From: Orobanche coerulescens
Taxonomy: Eukaryota; Streptophyta; Magnoliopsida; Lamiales; Orobanchaceae
Reading direction: 5' to 3'
NCBI GenBank assembly: GCA_033398695.1
Contig: CM065806.1
Coordinates: 41,317,001 to 41,381,000 of the forward strand
DNA: 64,000 bases
Position 1 is the first letter of the stretch. Every line of letters starts with the position of its first letter. Of this stretch, positions 20,446 to 32,439 are shown one piece after another. Made by a program: the position numbers and the translations under genes. The notes beneath the pieces are model-generated. The model searched no databases. It saw only the letters and a list, made by a program, of their open reading frames with translations, and was not told the DNA's origin.

Positions 20446-23400
20446 GTGAACCCGGGGACTACATCTAATCAGCCGCAACAGACTTTGGGACGTGGAAGAG
20501 GTCGAGGCCGGTTGGATCGTCAAGCTGCATCGAGTGTGGGTTCGATACAGCCAAGAGTGTACCGAATGAGGCGTGCGGACGACACAGAGGCTCCGGTAGC
20601 TATAGGCATCACGCAAATACTTTCTCAACCTGTATCGGTATTATTTGATTCGGGAGCTACCCATTCGTTCATTGCTTTTGATTGTGTGAAACGTTTGGGT
20701 CTTGGGTATTTGATTGAGTGCGAACCATTCGTAGTAAGTACTCCTAGTGGAGAGCGTTTGATTGGTAACCAAGAGATTAAAAATTGTCTCGTGCATATCG
20801 GGAGTCGAGATTGGCCTTCAGACCTCATTGTTGTAGATCTGAAAGGAGAGGACGTAATTCTGGGAGATGATTGGTTAAATCGTCATGGTGCTATCATGAA
20901 CTACCGAACACGAACTATTTCTATAATAGCGGAAGATGGTGTCGAGCACACTTTCTTGGGTCGTAAACTGGGTAGTTCAGGTGGGGTGATTTCCGCCATT
21001 AAGGCGATAAAATTGTTGAAACAAGACTGTATTGGTTATTGGTGTTACGCCATGAGCACAAATGACGGTGAAGCCGATTTATTGTCAATTCCAGTAGTGA
21101 ATGAATACCCAGATGTATTTTCGGATGATCTACCGGGATTACCTCCGTCTAGAGAGGTAGAGTTTCCTATTGATCTTGTGCCAAGCGTAGCACCTGTTTC
21201 CCGAGTGCCGTATCATATGGCACCCTCTGAGATGTTAGAACTGAAGAAACAATTGGGCGAGCTTCTGGATAAAGGGTACATTCGACCTAGTGCATCACCT
21301 TGGGGTGCGCCGGTCCTCTTCGTTAAGAAGAAGGACGGATCGGTCCGTCTATGCATTGATTATCGGGAATTGAATAAGTTAACCATTAAGAACAAATATC
21401 CTTTACCTCAGATAGATGACTTGTTCGATCAACTTCAGGGTGCCACAGTTTTCTCTAAAATTGACTTGCGATCGGGATATTACCAGCTGAGGATTCGGGA
21501 TTCTGACATTCTAAAGACTGCCTTCCGTACTCGGTACGGCCATTACGAATTTGTGGTTATGCCATTTGGCCTAACCAACGCTCCTGCCGTGTTTATGCAG
21601 TTGATGAACAAAGTTTTCATTGACTATCTTGATAAATTTGTGGTCGTTTTCATTGATGATATTCTTGTCTACTCCCGGAATGAGGAAGATCATGCTGAAC
21701 ATCTCCGAATGGAGTTGAACACTTTGAGAATAGAGAAACTTTACGCTAAATTTTCAAAGTGCGAATTCTGGCTTAAAGAGGTGAAATTTCTTGGTCATGT
21801 AATTTCGGTTGATGGAGTTCGGGTGGATCCCCAAAAGATAGCGGCCATTGTTGAGTGGGAACCCCCTAGGAATGTGAAGGAGACCAGAAGTTTTCTAGGG
21901 CTTGCCGGATATTATCGCAGATTCATCGAGGGATTTTCAAAAATCGCTCGACCACTTACTTAATTGCTCCATAAATCTCAGAAATTCGAGTGGATAGACG
22001 AGAGGCAACACAATTTTGATGAACTTAAACGACGATTAACCTCGGCGCCCATGTTATCGTTACCTCAGGGCACCGATGATTTCGAAGTGTACAGTGATGC
22101 TTCCGGACTTGGATTGGGTTGTGTTTTGATGCAGAGAGGTAGAGTAATTTCATATGCGTCCCCACAATTGAAACCATATGAAATAAATTACCCTACCCAT
22201 GATTTAGAGTTATCGGCGGTTGTATTCGCGCTAAAAATTTGGAGGAATTATCTTTATGGCTCTTCGTGTAAAAGCTACACGGATCACAAAAGTATAAAAT
22301 ATATATTTAGCCAAAAGGAGCTAAATATGAGACAACGTCGATGGTTGAAGCTGATTAAGGATTACGATCTTGAAATATTATATCATCGAGGAAAAGCTAA
22401 TGTGGTAGCGGACGCATTAAGTCGGAAACCCGTAGCCCTCCAAATGCTGAGTATGCTTACATCTCAACACGAGATCCCTCAAGACATAATTGGGCAAGAT
22501 ATAGAGATTTGGCTTCAGAAAGTTCAAGGCCAATTATGTACTTTGGAGATCACGTCGTCTTTGGTCAACGAAATTAAGTCAAAGCAATTTGAGGATCCGT
22601 TACTAGTCCAGCTAATAAAAGATGTGATGGGAGGAAAAGCTCCCAGATTTATGATTCAAGACGATGGTGTTTTAAGGTTTAGAGGTAGTTGTATACCTGC
22701 AGACGTCGAGCTTAAGCAGACAATATTGAGGGAAGCGCACACTACACCGTATTCTCTTCACCCCGGTACAAGCAAAATGTATAAGGACGTGAAGAATAAC
22801 TATTGGTGGAGCAATATGAAAAATGATGTTGAAGATTTCGTGTTGAAATGCTTGACGTGTCAACAAGTCAAGATTGAACATCAACGGCCAGCGGGGTTCC
22901 TTAAATCGCTACCAATCCCAGAATGGAAATGGGAGGATATAACGATGGATTTTGTCACCAATATGCCGAGTACGCGAACGGGGACGAACATGATTTGGGT
23001 TATTGTCGATCGACTAACCAAGTCAGCTCACTTTCTGGGAATTAAGGATAATTGGGGGCCCGAGAAACTAGCTCGTGTATTCATCGCGGAAATTGTAAGA
23101 TTACACGGGACTCCTAAGAGCATCACTTCCGATCGAGACGGTAGATTTGTGTCGCACTTTTGGCAATCCATTCACCGAGCTTTAGGGACGGAACTGAGGC
23201 TCAGTACATTGTACCATCCTCAGACTGATGGGCAGTCTGAACGGACAATTCAGACCCTTGAGGACATGCTGCGAGCATGTGCTCTAAATTGGAAGCATGA
23301 TTGGGAATCGCACTTGCCACTAATCGAATTTGCCTACAATAATAGCTGGCATGCGTCGATTAAGATGGCACCGTTTGAGGCTCTATATGGACGGAAATGT

Positions 23401-23988
23401 AAGTCACCATTGTGTTGGGATGATTCCTCTGAGCTGATTGGGACGGAGCCGGATATGTTACTGGAGACCCGGGAAAAGATTTCTTTGATTCGTGAGAGGC
23501 TTTTGGCCGCCCAAAGCCGACAGAAGTCATATGCCAATAATCGACGTCGACCGCTAGAGTTCGAAGTCGGCAATCATGTGTTGATAAAAGTATCGCCAAC
23601 CCAGGGAGTTTATCGCTTTGGGAAGAAGGGTAAACTCAGTCCGAGGTATGTTGGGACATTCGAGATTATAGAACGAATTGGTGAACTTGCTTACCGCGTG
23701 GGCCTTCCGCCTTCACTGGGTCATATGCATAATGTATTTCATGTTTCGCAATTGAGGAAATACGTACCAGACCCTAAGCATATCATTGATTTTGGAGAGA
23801 TTGAATTGAATTCCAATATCACCTTTGAGGAAAAACCAATCCAGATTTTGGAGCGTCGGGTAAAACAACTTAAGCGTAAAGTTATCCCTTTGGTTAATGT
23901 ACAATGGTCGAGACATGGATCGGAAGAAGCCACGTGGGAGACAGAAGAGCATATGAAGTCTAGATACCCCGAATTATTCACTTCGTAA
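20446..23988 (+). pseudogene. Gypsy A'/B pol: protease, RT, RNase H, integrase, chromodomain-like tail
   Basis: One frame throughout with a single TAA at 21961-21963, where sister elements have glutamine (CAA). Domains: protease with [10 protein letters not shown] (about 20641) and [15 protein letters not shown] with [46 protein letters not shown] and the F-I-D-D active site (about 21649); RNase H with YSDASGLGLGCVLMQ (about 22090). Integrase has an HHCC finger ending CLTCQQVK (about 22850), first Asp in ITMDFV, second in SDRDGRFVSHFW and Glu in GQSERTIQTLEDMLR. The C-terminus (VQWSRHGSEEATWETEEHMK) looks like the chromodomain-type tail of Tekay/Del chromoviruses. It would be active but for the one nonsense codon and the gag defects. 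Confidence 0.92.
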
Positions 23989-24009
23989 GTTTCGGGACGA
24001 AACTTATTC

Positions 24010-24023
24010 TTAGGGGGAGAGAA
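24010..24023 (+). other. Polypurine tract of gypsy A'/B
   Basis: TTAGGGGGAGAGAA immediately before the 3' LTR start TGTAATAATC. Confidence 0.85.
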
Positions 24024-24214
24024 TGTAATAATCATACCTTTTACTAGTTATAATTGTGAATTTATGAACTTTGTGGTTTGGTTCGTAATTTTTTTCGAAT
24101 ATTGGTATCGTGTGTTTGATTCGAGATTGAGCCTGTATGTTGTGTTTCTTGTTAGTATTCCGCTAATATTCGTTATCGTGTGTCGAACCACTTGTATCGC
24201 TTATGCAACCCAGG

Positions 24215-24872
24215 ATTAGCGTACGCTAATTTATATGGATAGCGTACGCAACGGAAGTTGTAGGCTAGCGCGCGCTACTACAGGTAGTTACGCATGCTAA
24301 CCGGCAGCATGGGACAGTCCAGAGAGCACTGGACTAGGACTAAAAATCAAGCTAGCGCACGCTAATGCATTTTATTAACGTACGCTACCGCCGGAAGGAT
24401 AGCGCACGCTAACCGGCAGCATGGGACAGTCCAGAGGGCACTGGACTGGGACAAGAATCGAGCTAGCGCACGCTAAGGCAACATAGTAGTGCACGCTAGG
24501 GGAACATGTAGCGCACGCCACTGTTGGGTGATAACGCGCGCTAAGTGGCCGGACGATGAGGCGGTGAGGTCTGGACTTTAGCCAGACCAACAGGTAACGC
24601 GCGCTAAGACGGTCGTTGCGTGCGCTAACTCGTCGGTCGTAGCGCACGCTAGTCGGTCGTAACGCACGCTATCGGGATGGACAGAAGGGTTTCTGAATAG
24701 GGCAGAAGGTTCTCGACTTAGACTGGACACCACATAGCGCACGCTAAGGCGGAAGCTGCGCGCGCTAACTCAGCGGTACAGTGCATGCACACCAGCTCGG
24801 CTGGGCAAAAGGGTCTGGGCTGCAGACCTAGGCCGATAGCGCACGCTATTCGGTAAGCATTAGCGCGCGCTA
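24215..24872. repeat. Palindrome array, consensus TAGCGYRCGCTA, in LTR B
   Basis: About twenty copies. Perfect forms are TAGCGTACGCTA and TAGCGCGCGCTA, but most read TAGCGCACGCTA, one transition from symmetry. A higher-order unit of about 115 bases is visible: CGGCAGCATGGGACAGTCCA occurs at about 24302 and 24415 with the same downstream order. Confidence 0.88.
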
Positions 24873-24888
24873 GGGCGCACTTATATAA

Positions 24889-24900
24889 ATATGTGTGTTG
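24889..24900 (+). promoter_or_regulatory. Putative TATA box of LTR B
   Basis: ACTTATATAAAT lies less than 20 bases after the last palindrome, a good match to a plant TATA box. Confidence 0.7.
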
Positions 24901-26212
24901 GGGTCAACACTTGTCATTTTTCACCTTCTTTCCTCTTCTTTGAGCTTCTAGACGACTCCAGGGCTGTGTAGGCGAGGGTTTCAGCGGAGCACGGTTGAAA
25001 CTCAAATCTTTTCAACTTCAAGTAAAGATCTATCAATCCTACATCATCTTCACCAAGGAATTGAGGTAATCCTTCCGTAGAACCCTAATTTTGGGGAAAT
25101 TTGGGGGTTTTGGGGATCTCGTTTCTCCAACCGTTTTAGCTCCAAATTTATGATGGATTACAGTTGAAAATAGTTGCGTAAGTATGATTTCATGATTTCC
25201 TCAAGGTTTTGTGGATTGATTCCAAATCTTCTTTTGTAAATCGAGCAAAACCGTTATGCCCTCGTAGTGCTCGATTAAATGGTCCTAAGGGTAGAACTTA
25301 GGATGGATTTTAGTGTTTTCCAACAAAATTGTAAATGATTGAGCCTCAATGTTTGTTAGGAGCGGGATTTGGAAGATAGTTCGGACCGTAGCCTTGTTTG
25401 TTGTTGTTCCTTTGAGAGTAAGAAAGTCCAAGCAAGTACTTTATTGCATTAGTTTATGGCATGCATTTCTGTGATGGTTTAGTGAATGATGAGAGTTGAA
25501 AGGTTATTCTCGGGTACTCTCACTCGGGGATTGACTCGACGGGGTCACACGGGGACCTGGTGGCTTAGCTGCTGGACCGGGTCACGAGAGATACTTTGAG
25601 TGGACATCTTCACCTGGGGTTGCTCTACGGGGCACACAGGGACTTGGTGGTTTGAGGGCCGGACCGGGTCACGAGGATCGTCGGAGTGTTTTTACTGATG
25701 ATCGATATTGATATTTCGGAATATCGCGAATTGAACTATTTTGGATTTTGAAATATTTTGGAAATGCCTGTGGATTAAAATAATTGTAATACTGTACTTG
25801 CACTAGCGGTTGTGGCTAACCCCATCGTTGGGGTGGAATGTTTTGTACATTTCAGGTATTCTCGAGGGACGGGAGCCCCCATGTGGCGCACATGGAGTTT
25901 ACAAGCACACTGGATGTTAGAGAGATTGTATCAGTCGTTGTATTTGTGATGTTTGAGTCAGTTTTATATACTGTATTATTGTTGGTTTTGAGTTGTACTT
26001 TGTCGTGTAATGTTTGCGTTCAGTGATTGATGTTGAAATATACTATTTTGGCCGTGACCGAGGCCTAACTCGTGTTTTGTATCCTTTGTTGGACTGTTAT
26101 GTCGTGGTTATTATGTATTGGATTGTGGTTTAATCCCGTGTGTCGTCAGCCTGGCGGGACCTTTGTGTGTCCTGTGGCGTGTAATAACCCAAAGTGAAAT
26201 TGGGGTGTTACA

Positions 26213-27750
26213 ACCGAGTCCTTGGTTCGCGGCATCATTGTAAACTATAAATCCTCCAGTTCCCCGTGGTAGTGCTAAAATCGGTGCCGCCGTCAATCTC
26301 TTCTTCAATTCATCAAATCTATTCTAGAACAACTCGTTCTACTCAAATTTTTGAGTTTTCTGCAGTAGTCGAGTAAGTGGATGGGTAATTTTGGAAAACC
26401 CTTCCACGAACCGACGATAATATCCAGCAAGTCCTAAGAAACTCCAGACTTCTTTCACGTTCTTTGGAGGCTTCCAATCCATAACTGCTTAGATCTTCTG
26501 AGGATATACTCAGACTCCTTCAGCTGATACCACATGGCCGAGGAACATTACTTCCTTTAGCCAAAATTCACACTTAGAAAGTTTGGCGTACAATTGTTCA
26601 TTTCTCAACAGGTCTAACACAATCCGTAAATGATGTGCATGCTATTCCAGGCTCTTAGAATATACCAGAATGTCATCAATGAACACAACCATAAATTTAT
26701 CCAAATACTCGATGAACACTCAGTTCATCAATTGCAAGAATACAGCAGGTGCGTTAGTGAGACCAAACGGCATCACTACAAACTCATAGTTGTCTGTAGC
26801 GAGTTCTGAATGCTGATTTCGGAACATCAAATTCCTTAATCCTCAGCTGATGATATCCTGATCTCAGATCGATTTTAGAAAATACTATTGGTCCTTGTAA
26901 CTGGTCAAACAAATCATCAATCCGTGCAATGGATACTTGTTCTTAATCGTCATCTTGTTCAGCTCTCGATAGTTAATACACAATCGAAGCGATCCATCCT
27001 TCTTCCGGAAAAAAAGAACTGGTGCTCCCCAGGGCGAAACGCTTGGCTGGATATAGCCTTTGTACATAATTCCTCCAGTTGCTTTTTCGGTTCATACATC
27101 TCAAGAGGTGCCATACGATACGGAGCCTTAGATATTAGTATAGCTCCGGGTTCCAGCTCGATGGTGAATTCTACATCCCATCATGGAGGTAGTCCAGGTA
27201 ACTCGTCAGGGAATACATCCGGAAATTTGTTCACAACAGGAATGGATAAAATTTCAACAATTCCGTCTTCTTTCTTTATTACATAGCACCAGTATCCGGT
27301 ACAGCCATGTTTCAACATTTTGACAGCTTTCATCGCCTTGATCATCTTTCCTGAGCTTCATGGTTTCCATCCTTCAAATAGTATTTCGGAACCATCGTCA
27401 GCGATCAGCGAGATATTCCTCTTTTGGTATTTTACAATAGCTCCATATCGATTAAGCCAATCATATCAGAGTATCAGGTCGTCTCCTTGCATTTCTATCA
27501 CAATCAGATTTGAGAGCCACTCTCTGCCCGCAAATGATACAGGGAAATCTCTAGTTTCTAAGTTTCCAACAATCCTCTCTCCGCTCGGTAAACCCACAAC
27601 ATACGGTTCACAATCATGAAAACTAGAAATATTCAAACGATTTACACAAGACAAGGATATACATGAATGCGTAGCTCCTGTATCGAATAAAACGCTAACT
27701 GGCTGGGAAAGGATCTCGACGATGCACGATGCGACGGCAAAGATCACGAT
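26213..27750 (-). pseudogene. Gypsy C pol remnant: protease, RT, start of RNase H
   Basis: Protease with LFDTGATHSCISLSCVNRLN (27700-27640), RT block with [20 protein letters not shown] (about 27030) and IKNKYPL, further RT segments across 26400-26880 in shifting frames, and RNase H start (GGFIVYNDAANQGLGC, 26255-26213). At least three frame changes are needed to join these blocks. The gene is cut in mid-codon context by the adjacent LTR B. Confidence 0.85.
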
Positions 27751-27759
27751 CGTCTGTTC

Positions 27760-29009
27760 TTCTCATCTCGTACAGACATGGGGGAACAGATCTGGCACTC
27801 AATGTACCCTTTCGGTCCCATTGTCCTCTTCCTCGTCTGCGGCCAAAATTCTGAGGCCTCTGAACACTTTGCTGCGTCTGTTGGATACTGGTTTCCTTCT
27901 GAACTGGCTGTGGTGTACGGGCTCTGAAAGACTTTGCAGCCTCTTTACAGAACACCGCACGATGTCCCTCTCGACCACAATCAAAATAAGTCACGGCAGG
28001 TAGGGGCAATTTCGTCGATAATGCCCCGTCTGGGCACAGTTAAAGCATTTCCTGGTGACATCCGTCGTGGTTGATGCTGCTCCGAAGTTCTTTCCGCTCT
28101 TAGATGGGTGCGGAGGTTTCTTTAAAGAATGAAAGGATGCCTGGGCCTTGCGGGGGTCACTACTCTTGTGCTCCGTGAAACTACCAGAGACTTTCTGCTT
28201 CTTGGACTTTGCCAACTTCTTCATTGCTGCTTCCTTGATTTCATATGCCAACGCCTTTTCCTGGTATTGACGGAGAGTGGTACATTCAAAACCGGACATG
28301 TACCTCTGGATTTCTGGTTTCATTCTCATATCAAAATGGATCATCATTTATGCATCTGTTCTGACCAGATGTCGAACAAATGCCAGCTGCTAGTTAAATG
28401 TCTTAATCGCCTGAGATACTGGTACATCTGAAGGCTGAGCGGAGAAAAACTCCCGAACTTTGGCTTCCCTCACAGGACGAGGGCAATACTGAGCTTCCAT
28501 TATCAATTTAAATTCTGTCCAATTAGCATCATGGTCTACAGGCCGAATGGCTTCCCACCATTCGGACGCTTCTCCTATCAGAAAGTATTGAGCAATAGAG
28601 GCTCTCTGGTCGTCAGGGCAATTAACCCCGGCAAAAATTTTCTCTAGTTCCTTCAACTAATGATCCCAAGTAGGAGTCTCAGAAATACCGTCGAATTTAT
28701 GTGGTTGCATCTTCGCCACCTCTTGTAGCCATCAGTCGCCTCGATTTCCTATGTCTGGGATACCCTGATGGCGATCTCCCTATTGTAACCCTACTGCCAC
28801 CTGCATTCGGTCCACGACCTGGGCGGACTGAGTTATCTGGTTCACCACCTGACGAAGGATTTCGGGTACAACAGGTTCTGGTTCATTATTAATAGACTCT
28901 GTGGCTCGCCTGAGCTGTGGCTAGCCTGATTAGAAGGCGAAGCTTCTCTTTCGGCATTCCTTCGTCCGCGTCCGCGACCGTGACCACGTCCACGTCCATC
29001 TCTCAGCAT
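27760..29009 (-). pseudogene. Gypsy C gag remnant
   Basis: Starts MLRDGRGRGHGRGRGRRN. It contains the gag core (QRASIAQYFLIGEASEWWEA, about 28600-28550) and two zinc knuckles. The first (CFNCAQTGHYRRNC) is complete. The second (YFDCGREGHRAVFC) has lost its first cysteine to tyrosine. Stops and frameshifts occur near 28840, 28650, 28390 and 28350. Product: nucleocapsid/capsid of a gypsy element, not functional. Confidence 0.82.
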
Positions 29010-29224
29010 ACTGTAAGCATAAATACTCAATATACAGGGAACAATATCGTTCAATGTTCAAGTATAAAGAGATACAATATGTAAAGGACGAGATAGAGTT
29101 TAGGAACTTACAACCACTGTTCGCACGAAGACGTAGGCAGTACAGTGATGTTATTCACGGCCGGTTACCTCAAAAGACGTATACGACCCCTATTTTAATC
29201 AAATGGCCAAGATATCCATAATAT

Positions 29225-29240
29225 TAGCTCTAATAACGTA
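29225..29240 (-). other. Degenerate primer-binding site of gypsy C
   Basis: The minus strand reads CGTTATTAGAGCTAAT just inside the LTR. It matches TGGTATCAGAGC at most positions, with changes at the first bases. Confidence 0.5.
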
Positions 29241-30171
29241 TTCTGTAACACCCCCGATATATTCAGGAATATTACAGCGCCGTAAATCCTTTACATAGGT
29301 ATTTACAAGGCTGAAGAAATGAAAAGACAATAACAGATACCAACGTATGAAAGTAACTGAAATAAAATACAACAGTTCTGACCAATACTGAAAATACAAA
29401 TGTCCAAAGGAAAAGTATTAATACATCACCAAATCCAAATCATCACAAACGACGACGTACTCGAGTACTTATTAAAACGATACAAACAACAGATAAATAA
29501 ACCCGGCCGGAACATCACTCTGCACCCTCGTCGTCATGAAACTCTAGTGGTTGTATCCCCACTCTCCTGGATCCTGAACATAAACAAATGTTCACCCCCG
29601 AAGGGTTAGCACAACGATGCTAGTACAAGTACCACAACATGTTATTCAACATCTCACGAAGAATAATAATAACATAAATGACAAAGAACCAAAGAGTCTT
29701 CTCCTGCGAGAAACTCAATAATAACATACACACATGATAATCACAACATGATATCACAACATACACATGGTAATTCCGATGATCCAGCGTTCACTGCCTA
29801 GACCCCCCGATGATTCCGTCAAACCAACCCGAGGTGGAAAAACTCGTCCGATGATCCAGCGCACGCTAGCATAGATCCGCCGATGATCCCGTCGGACCAA
29901 CACGAGGTGGACATACAATAATGACATACATGTACAACAATATGTATAACATCAATACATAAAAAAATTAAGGTACTTGCCTCGATTCGAAGACAAGAAT
30001 AATACTTCCACGAAAAACAAAACACTCGAAGGTCGCCCCTTCGATCAATCACGTAGAAAGCTCGAACCTTAAACAAAAGAAATAATATAGAGTTCATCTC
30101 ACGTCGTACGGACATCTAACAATCCAAATTACGGTCGGAAGTTCATAAAACGTAACTGCTCGAATCGCTAA

Positions 30172-30480
30172 ACGTACGTTACGTACCATAGGTTGCGTAC
30201 GTTAAGCCTACTCGTTAGCGCACGTAAACTATGAAGTCTAGCGTACGCTAACCATGTATTGACAGTCCCTCTCTGATCAGCCGACTGACTCGTCTGATGA
30301 CATAACGTACGTTACGTACCAAACGTAGCGTACGTTAACTATGCCCGATAGCGTACGTTAACTATACAGCATAGCGTACGCTAAGCGTGCATGGCAGTTT
30401 CTCACTGGGTAGACGGCTGTTCTAACTATGATGAAGTTTACGAAATCCCCAGTGATTAACGTATGTTATACTTCTACATA
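30172..30480. repeat. Palindrome cluster 1 of LTR C (TAGCGTACGCTA/TAACGTACGTTA)
   Basis: Nine or so copies, including overlapping AACGTACGTTACGTACC forms. It lies downstream of the LTR's TATA box in transcription order, unlike the arrays of the other families. Confidence 0.85.
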
Positions 30481-31205
30481 ACATGTTCATCAAAACTATG
30501 AATGATCTTACGAATTCAAACATCTTCGAATTCAAGGAAATGTATAACATCGCAACACTTATATTCAATCTCGATTATCATACTCATGTGAAGTTTGGAT
30601 GATCTAAGGTTGATGCGCTAGATTCCAATATCATCATTACTTTCAGACTTTATCTAAAAGAACTAACAAGTCCAACTTATAAGAAAGGATACAACCTTCG
30701 ATGATTCTTTCTTAAGTCCGTTTATCAAAAGTGATATCAATCTCCAAGTCTACGGTCAGTATGGCAACGTCATTCAACACAGTTAATCAATATCAGAACC
30801 TTACTCTCATCATTTGACGTAATAGGATTCTACAATGATGTTTACAGCAATGATATCTTAAGCATAATCATCCCAACTTCTAAATGTGATGTTTGGTCGA
30901 ATAATACATCAGTGGAACTCAATATCTTGATAGCATGATCATCATATCCTTAAGAACACAAAACCAAGGTTGGAGATAGTATAACATACTTTAAATTGAA
31001 GAAAACACTGAGGCAATAGGTAGAGTCCAACTCTAGTTGCTTGTGTGTCAATCCAAAATGATTCTCCACTTCAATGAGTAATCTCCAATCTTCAATGATC
31101 AAGAAAAGGTGTTCTAAAGGTGTTTAAGGGGGTTGGGATATCTTTGGGCACGAAGTATGCTGAAGGATAGGTGAAATGAACGAGCTGAAATGAAATGGTG
31201 TGATG

Positions 31206-31219
31206 TCTTATTTATAATT
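31206..31219 (-). promoter_or_regulatory. Putative TATA box of LTR C
   Basis: The minus strand reads AATTATAAATAAGA about a dozen bases after the end of palindrome cluster 2. Confidence 0.6.
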
Positions 31220-31229
31220 TTCTGTCTTT

Positions 31230-31612
31230 AACGTACGTTAGCCTGCATGCATAACGTACGTTAGCCTCTTAGCGTACGCTACCCAGCATAATTTAGCGTA
31301 CGCTATCGTCCTGATAGTTAACTGTCCTGATTCTGACCTTAATTACGTACGTTACACCATCAGGTTACGTACGTAAGTAACACACGTTAGCGTACGCTAA
31401 ACACAATCCTTAGCGTACGTTAACAATCGTTGACTTCAAAAGTGTTCAGGTTCTTCCGAGGGAATCTTATCCGGACCCATGTCCGGCTGGCGCATGTGAT
31501 AGCCACCTAGCTCAATTATTGGCTGGTTAACGCACACTACGCTACATTCATAGCGTATGCTATTTCCGACAGATAACGTACATTAAGCTACCCTTGTTAA
31601 CGTATGTTATCA
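31230..31612. repeat. Palindrome cluster 2 of LTR C
   Basis: About twelve copies of AACGTACGTT, TAGCGTACGCTA and TTACGTACGTAA types, the last few degenerate. It lies immediately upstream of the TATA box on the minus strand. Confidence 0.85.
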
Positions 31613-31763
31613 CGTATTTGCATGAAAAATTTACATGTTGCCATAATCATGTACAAGGATACAAATACGAAAAATATCATACCTCAATCATCGATATCAC
31701 AATTCCGAATAATACAGGGTTCAAATACAGATGAAATACTCAATAATAAATCCGGATATTACA

Positions 31764-32089
31764 TATACCTCTAGTTTGTACTAGGGAAGATTGTATATTG
31801 TGTATTGATGTTAGTGGATTTAAGCGGCTTCGGTCCCGTGGTTTTTACTCTTGTCTTGAGGAGTTTTATCACTTTTGGTATATCATTTGTATTATATTGT
31901 CGAGTTGTAAAGCGGCTTCCGTCCCGTGATTTATCACTTTTGGTATATCATTTGTATTATATTGTCGAGTTGTAATTGTGTGCTCTACTCATCGGTAACC
32001 ACGAAGTTACAATTGAAGAGTGGGAAATTGTCAAACGAGGTTCCGCATTTTTCGTTGTGACGTTATTTCTTTGCCGGTGTTTTCCCAAC
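31764..32089 (+). repeat. Fragment of a copia LTR (F'), 3' end
   Basis: Matches the end of the copia F LTR (59183-59470): CCTCTAGTTTGTA, AAGCGGCTTCGGTCCCGTGG, TCGGTAACCACGAAGTTAC, GTTTTCCCAAC. The left part is replaced by gypsy C. A 65-base tandem duplication (units starting at about 31866 and 31931) is present here but not in copia F. The fragment ends at the receptor-kinase exon, so a copia of this family entered that exon. Confidence 0.82.
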
Positions 32090-32414
32090 GGTCCCCAATG
32101 GCCAGCTGGTTATACGGGACGGTAGCAACAACACCACCATATGGTGGTCTAACACGTCGTCGACAGTAGTCGTCAAGAATCCCATCGCGCAGTTGTTGGA
32201 CTCCGGAAATCTCGTTATCCGAGAATCGAATGACGGCAATCTGGGGAATCACATGTGGTAGAGTTTTGATTATCCTACCGATACACTTTTACCAGGCATG
32301 AGTATAGGCTGGAATCACGTGACGGGCACACCGGGTAGTTACCTGTTGTCGTTGAGAACAATTGATGATCCATCCCCTGGAGGTTTTACGTTTGGGTTTG
32401 ATAACACTTCCGGG
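32090..32414 (+). pseudogene. Receptor kinase exon 1, left part: B-lectin domain end
   Basis: The frame reads VPNGQLVIRDGSNNTTIWWS, then LLDSGNLVIRESNDG and a W-x-S-F-D-Y-P-T-D-T-L-L-P-G-M block, the hallmark end of the bulb-type lectin domain. A TAG at 32259-32261 replaces the glutamine in W-Q-S-F. It continues with SIGWNHVTG and DDPSPGGFTFGFDNTSG up to the GGG codon, which is also the CACTA target duplication (32412-32414). Confidence 0.92.
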
Positions 32415-32439
32415 CACTACAACAAAAACAGGTTTGCTG

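Larger units (their letters stand above)
17052..26212 (+). mobile_element. Nearly complete Ty3/gypsy element A'/B with a recombinant 5' LTR
   Basis: Plus strand: 5' LTR 17052-19080, primer site, gag, pol, polypurine tract, 3' LTR 24024-26212. The two LTRs match only over their last 560 or so bases. The first 1.46 kb of the 5' LTR belongs to family A and the rest, like the whole 3' LTR, to family B. The left flank (TATTC, in the copia G leader) and the right flank (ACCGA, in gypsy C RNase H) do not match as a target duplication. The flanking DNA is also of different origin on the two sides. This points to unequal recombination between two insertions rather than one clean integration. Confidence 0.9.
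24024..26212 (+). repeat. 3' LTR, family B (2.19 kb)
   Basis: Starts TGTAATAATCATAC and ends TTGGGGTGTTACA. It holds a palindrome array of TAGCGCACGCTA type (24215-24872), a TATA box (about 24890-24900), a conserved AACCCCATCGTTGGGGTGG hairpin (25818-25836), and the U5-end block (GGCGGGACC ... GTGGCGTGTAATAACCC). Its last 560 bases pair with 18519-19080. The right junction lies in the RNase H of gypsy C. Confidence 0.88.
26213..31763 (-). mobile_element. Ty3/gypsy element C (5' LTR to RNase H; rest deleted)
   Basis: Minus strand: LTR 29244-31763, degenerate primer site, gag, protease, RT and the first residues of RNase H. Coding stops at 26213 inside the motif YNDAANQGLGC, where LTR B begins. 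Integrase and 3' LTR are missing. The right side is inserted in a copia LTR (F'), with TATAC at 31764-31768 as one target-duplication copy. Many frameshifts and stops make it one of the more decayed gypsy copies here. Confidence 0.88.
29244..31763 (-). repeat. 5' LTR of gypsy C (2.52 kb)
   Basis: Bounded by TGTAATATCCGG (5' end, 31763) and GGGGGTGTTACA (3' end, 29244). It contains two palindrome clusters (31610-31230 and 30480-30172), a TATA box between them (about 31217-31208), a CCCTTCGGGGG hairpin at 29595-29605, and a short version of the U5-end block (TACGGCGCTGTAATATTCC). No coding content. Clade as for the other gypsy LTRs. Confidence 0.85.

Noticed and set aside
17052..26212. Treating the A'/B element as one ordinary insertion with a target duplication
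   Set aside because: Flanking five bases differ (TATTC and ACCGA), flanking DNA is from different elements, and the LTRs match only in their last part.
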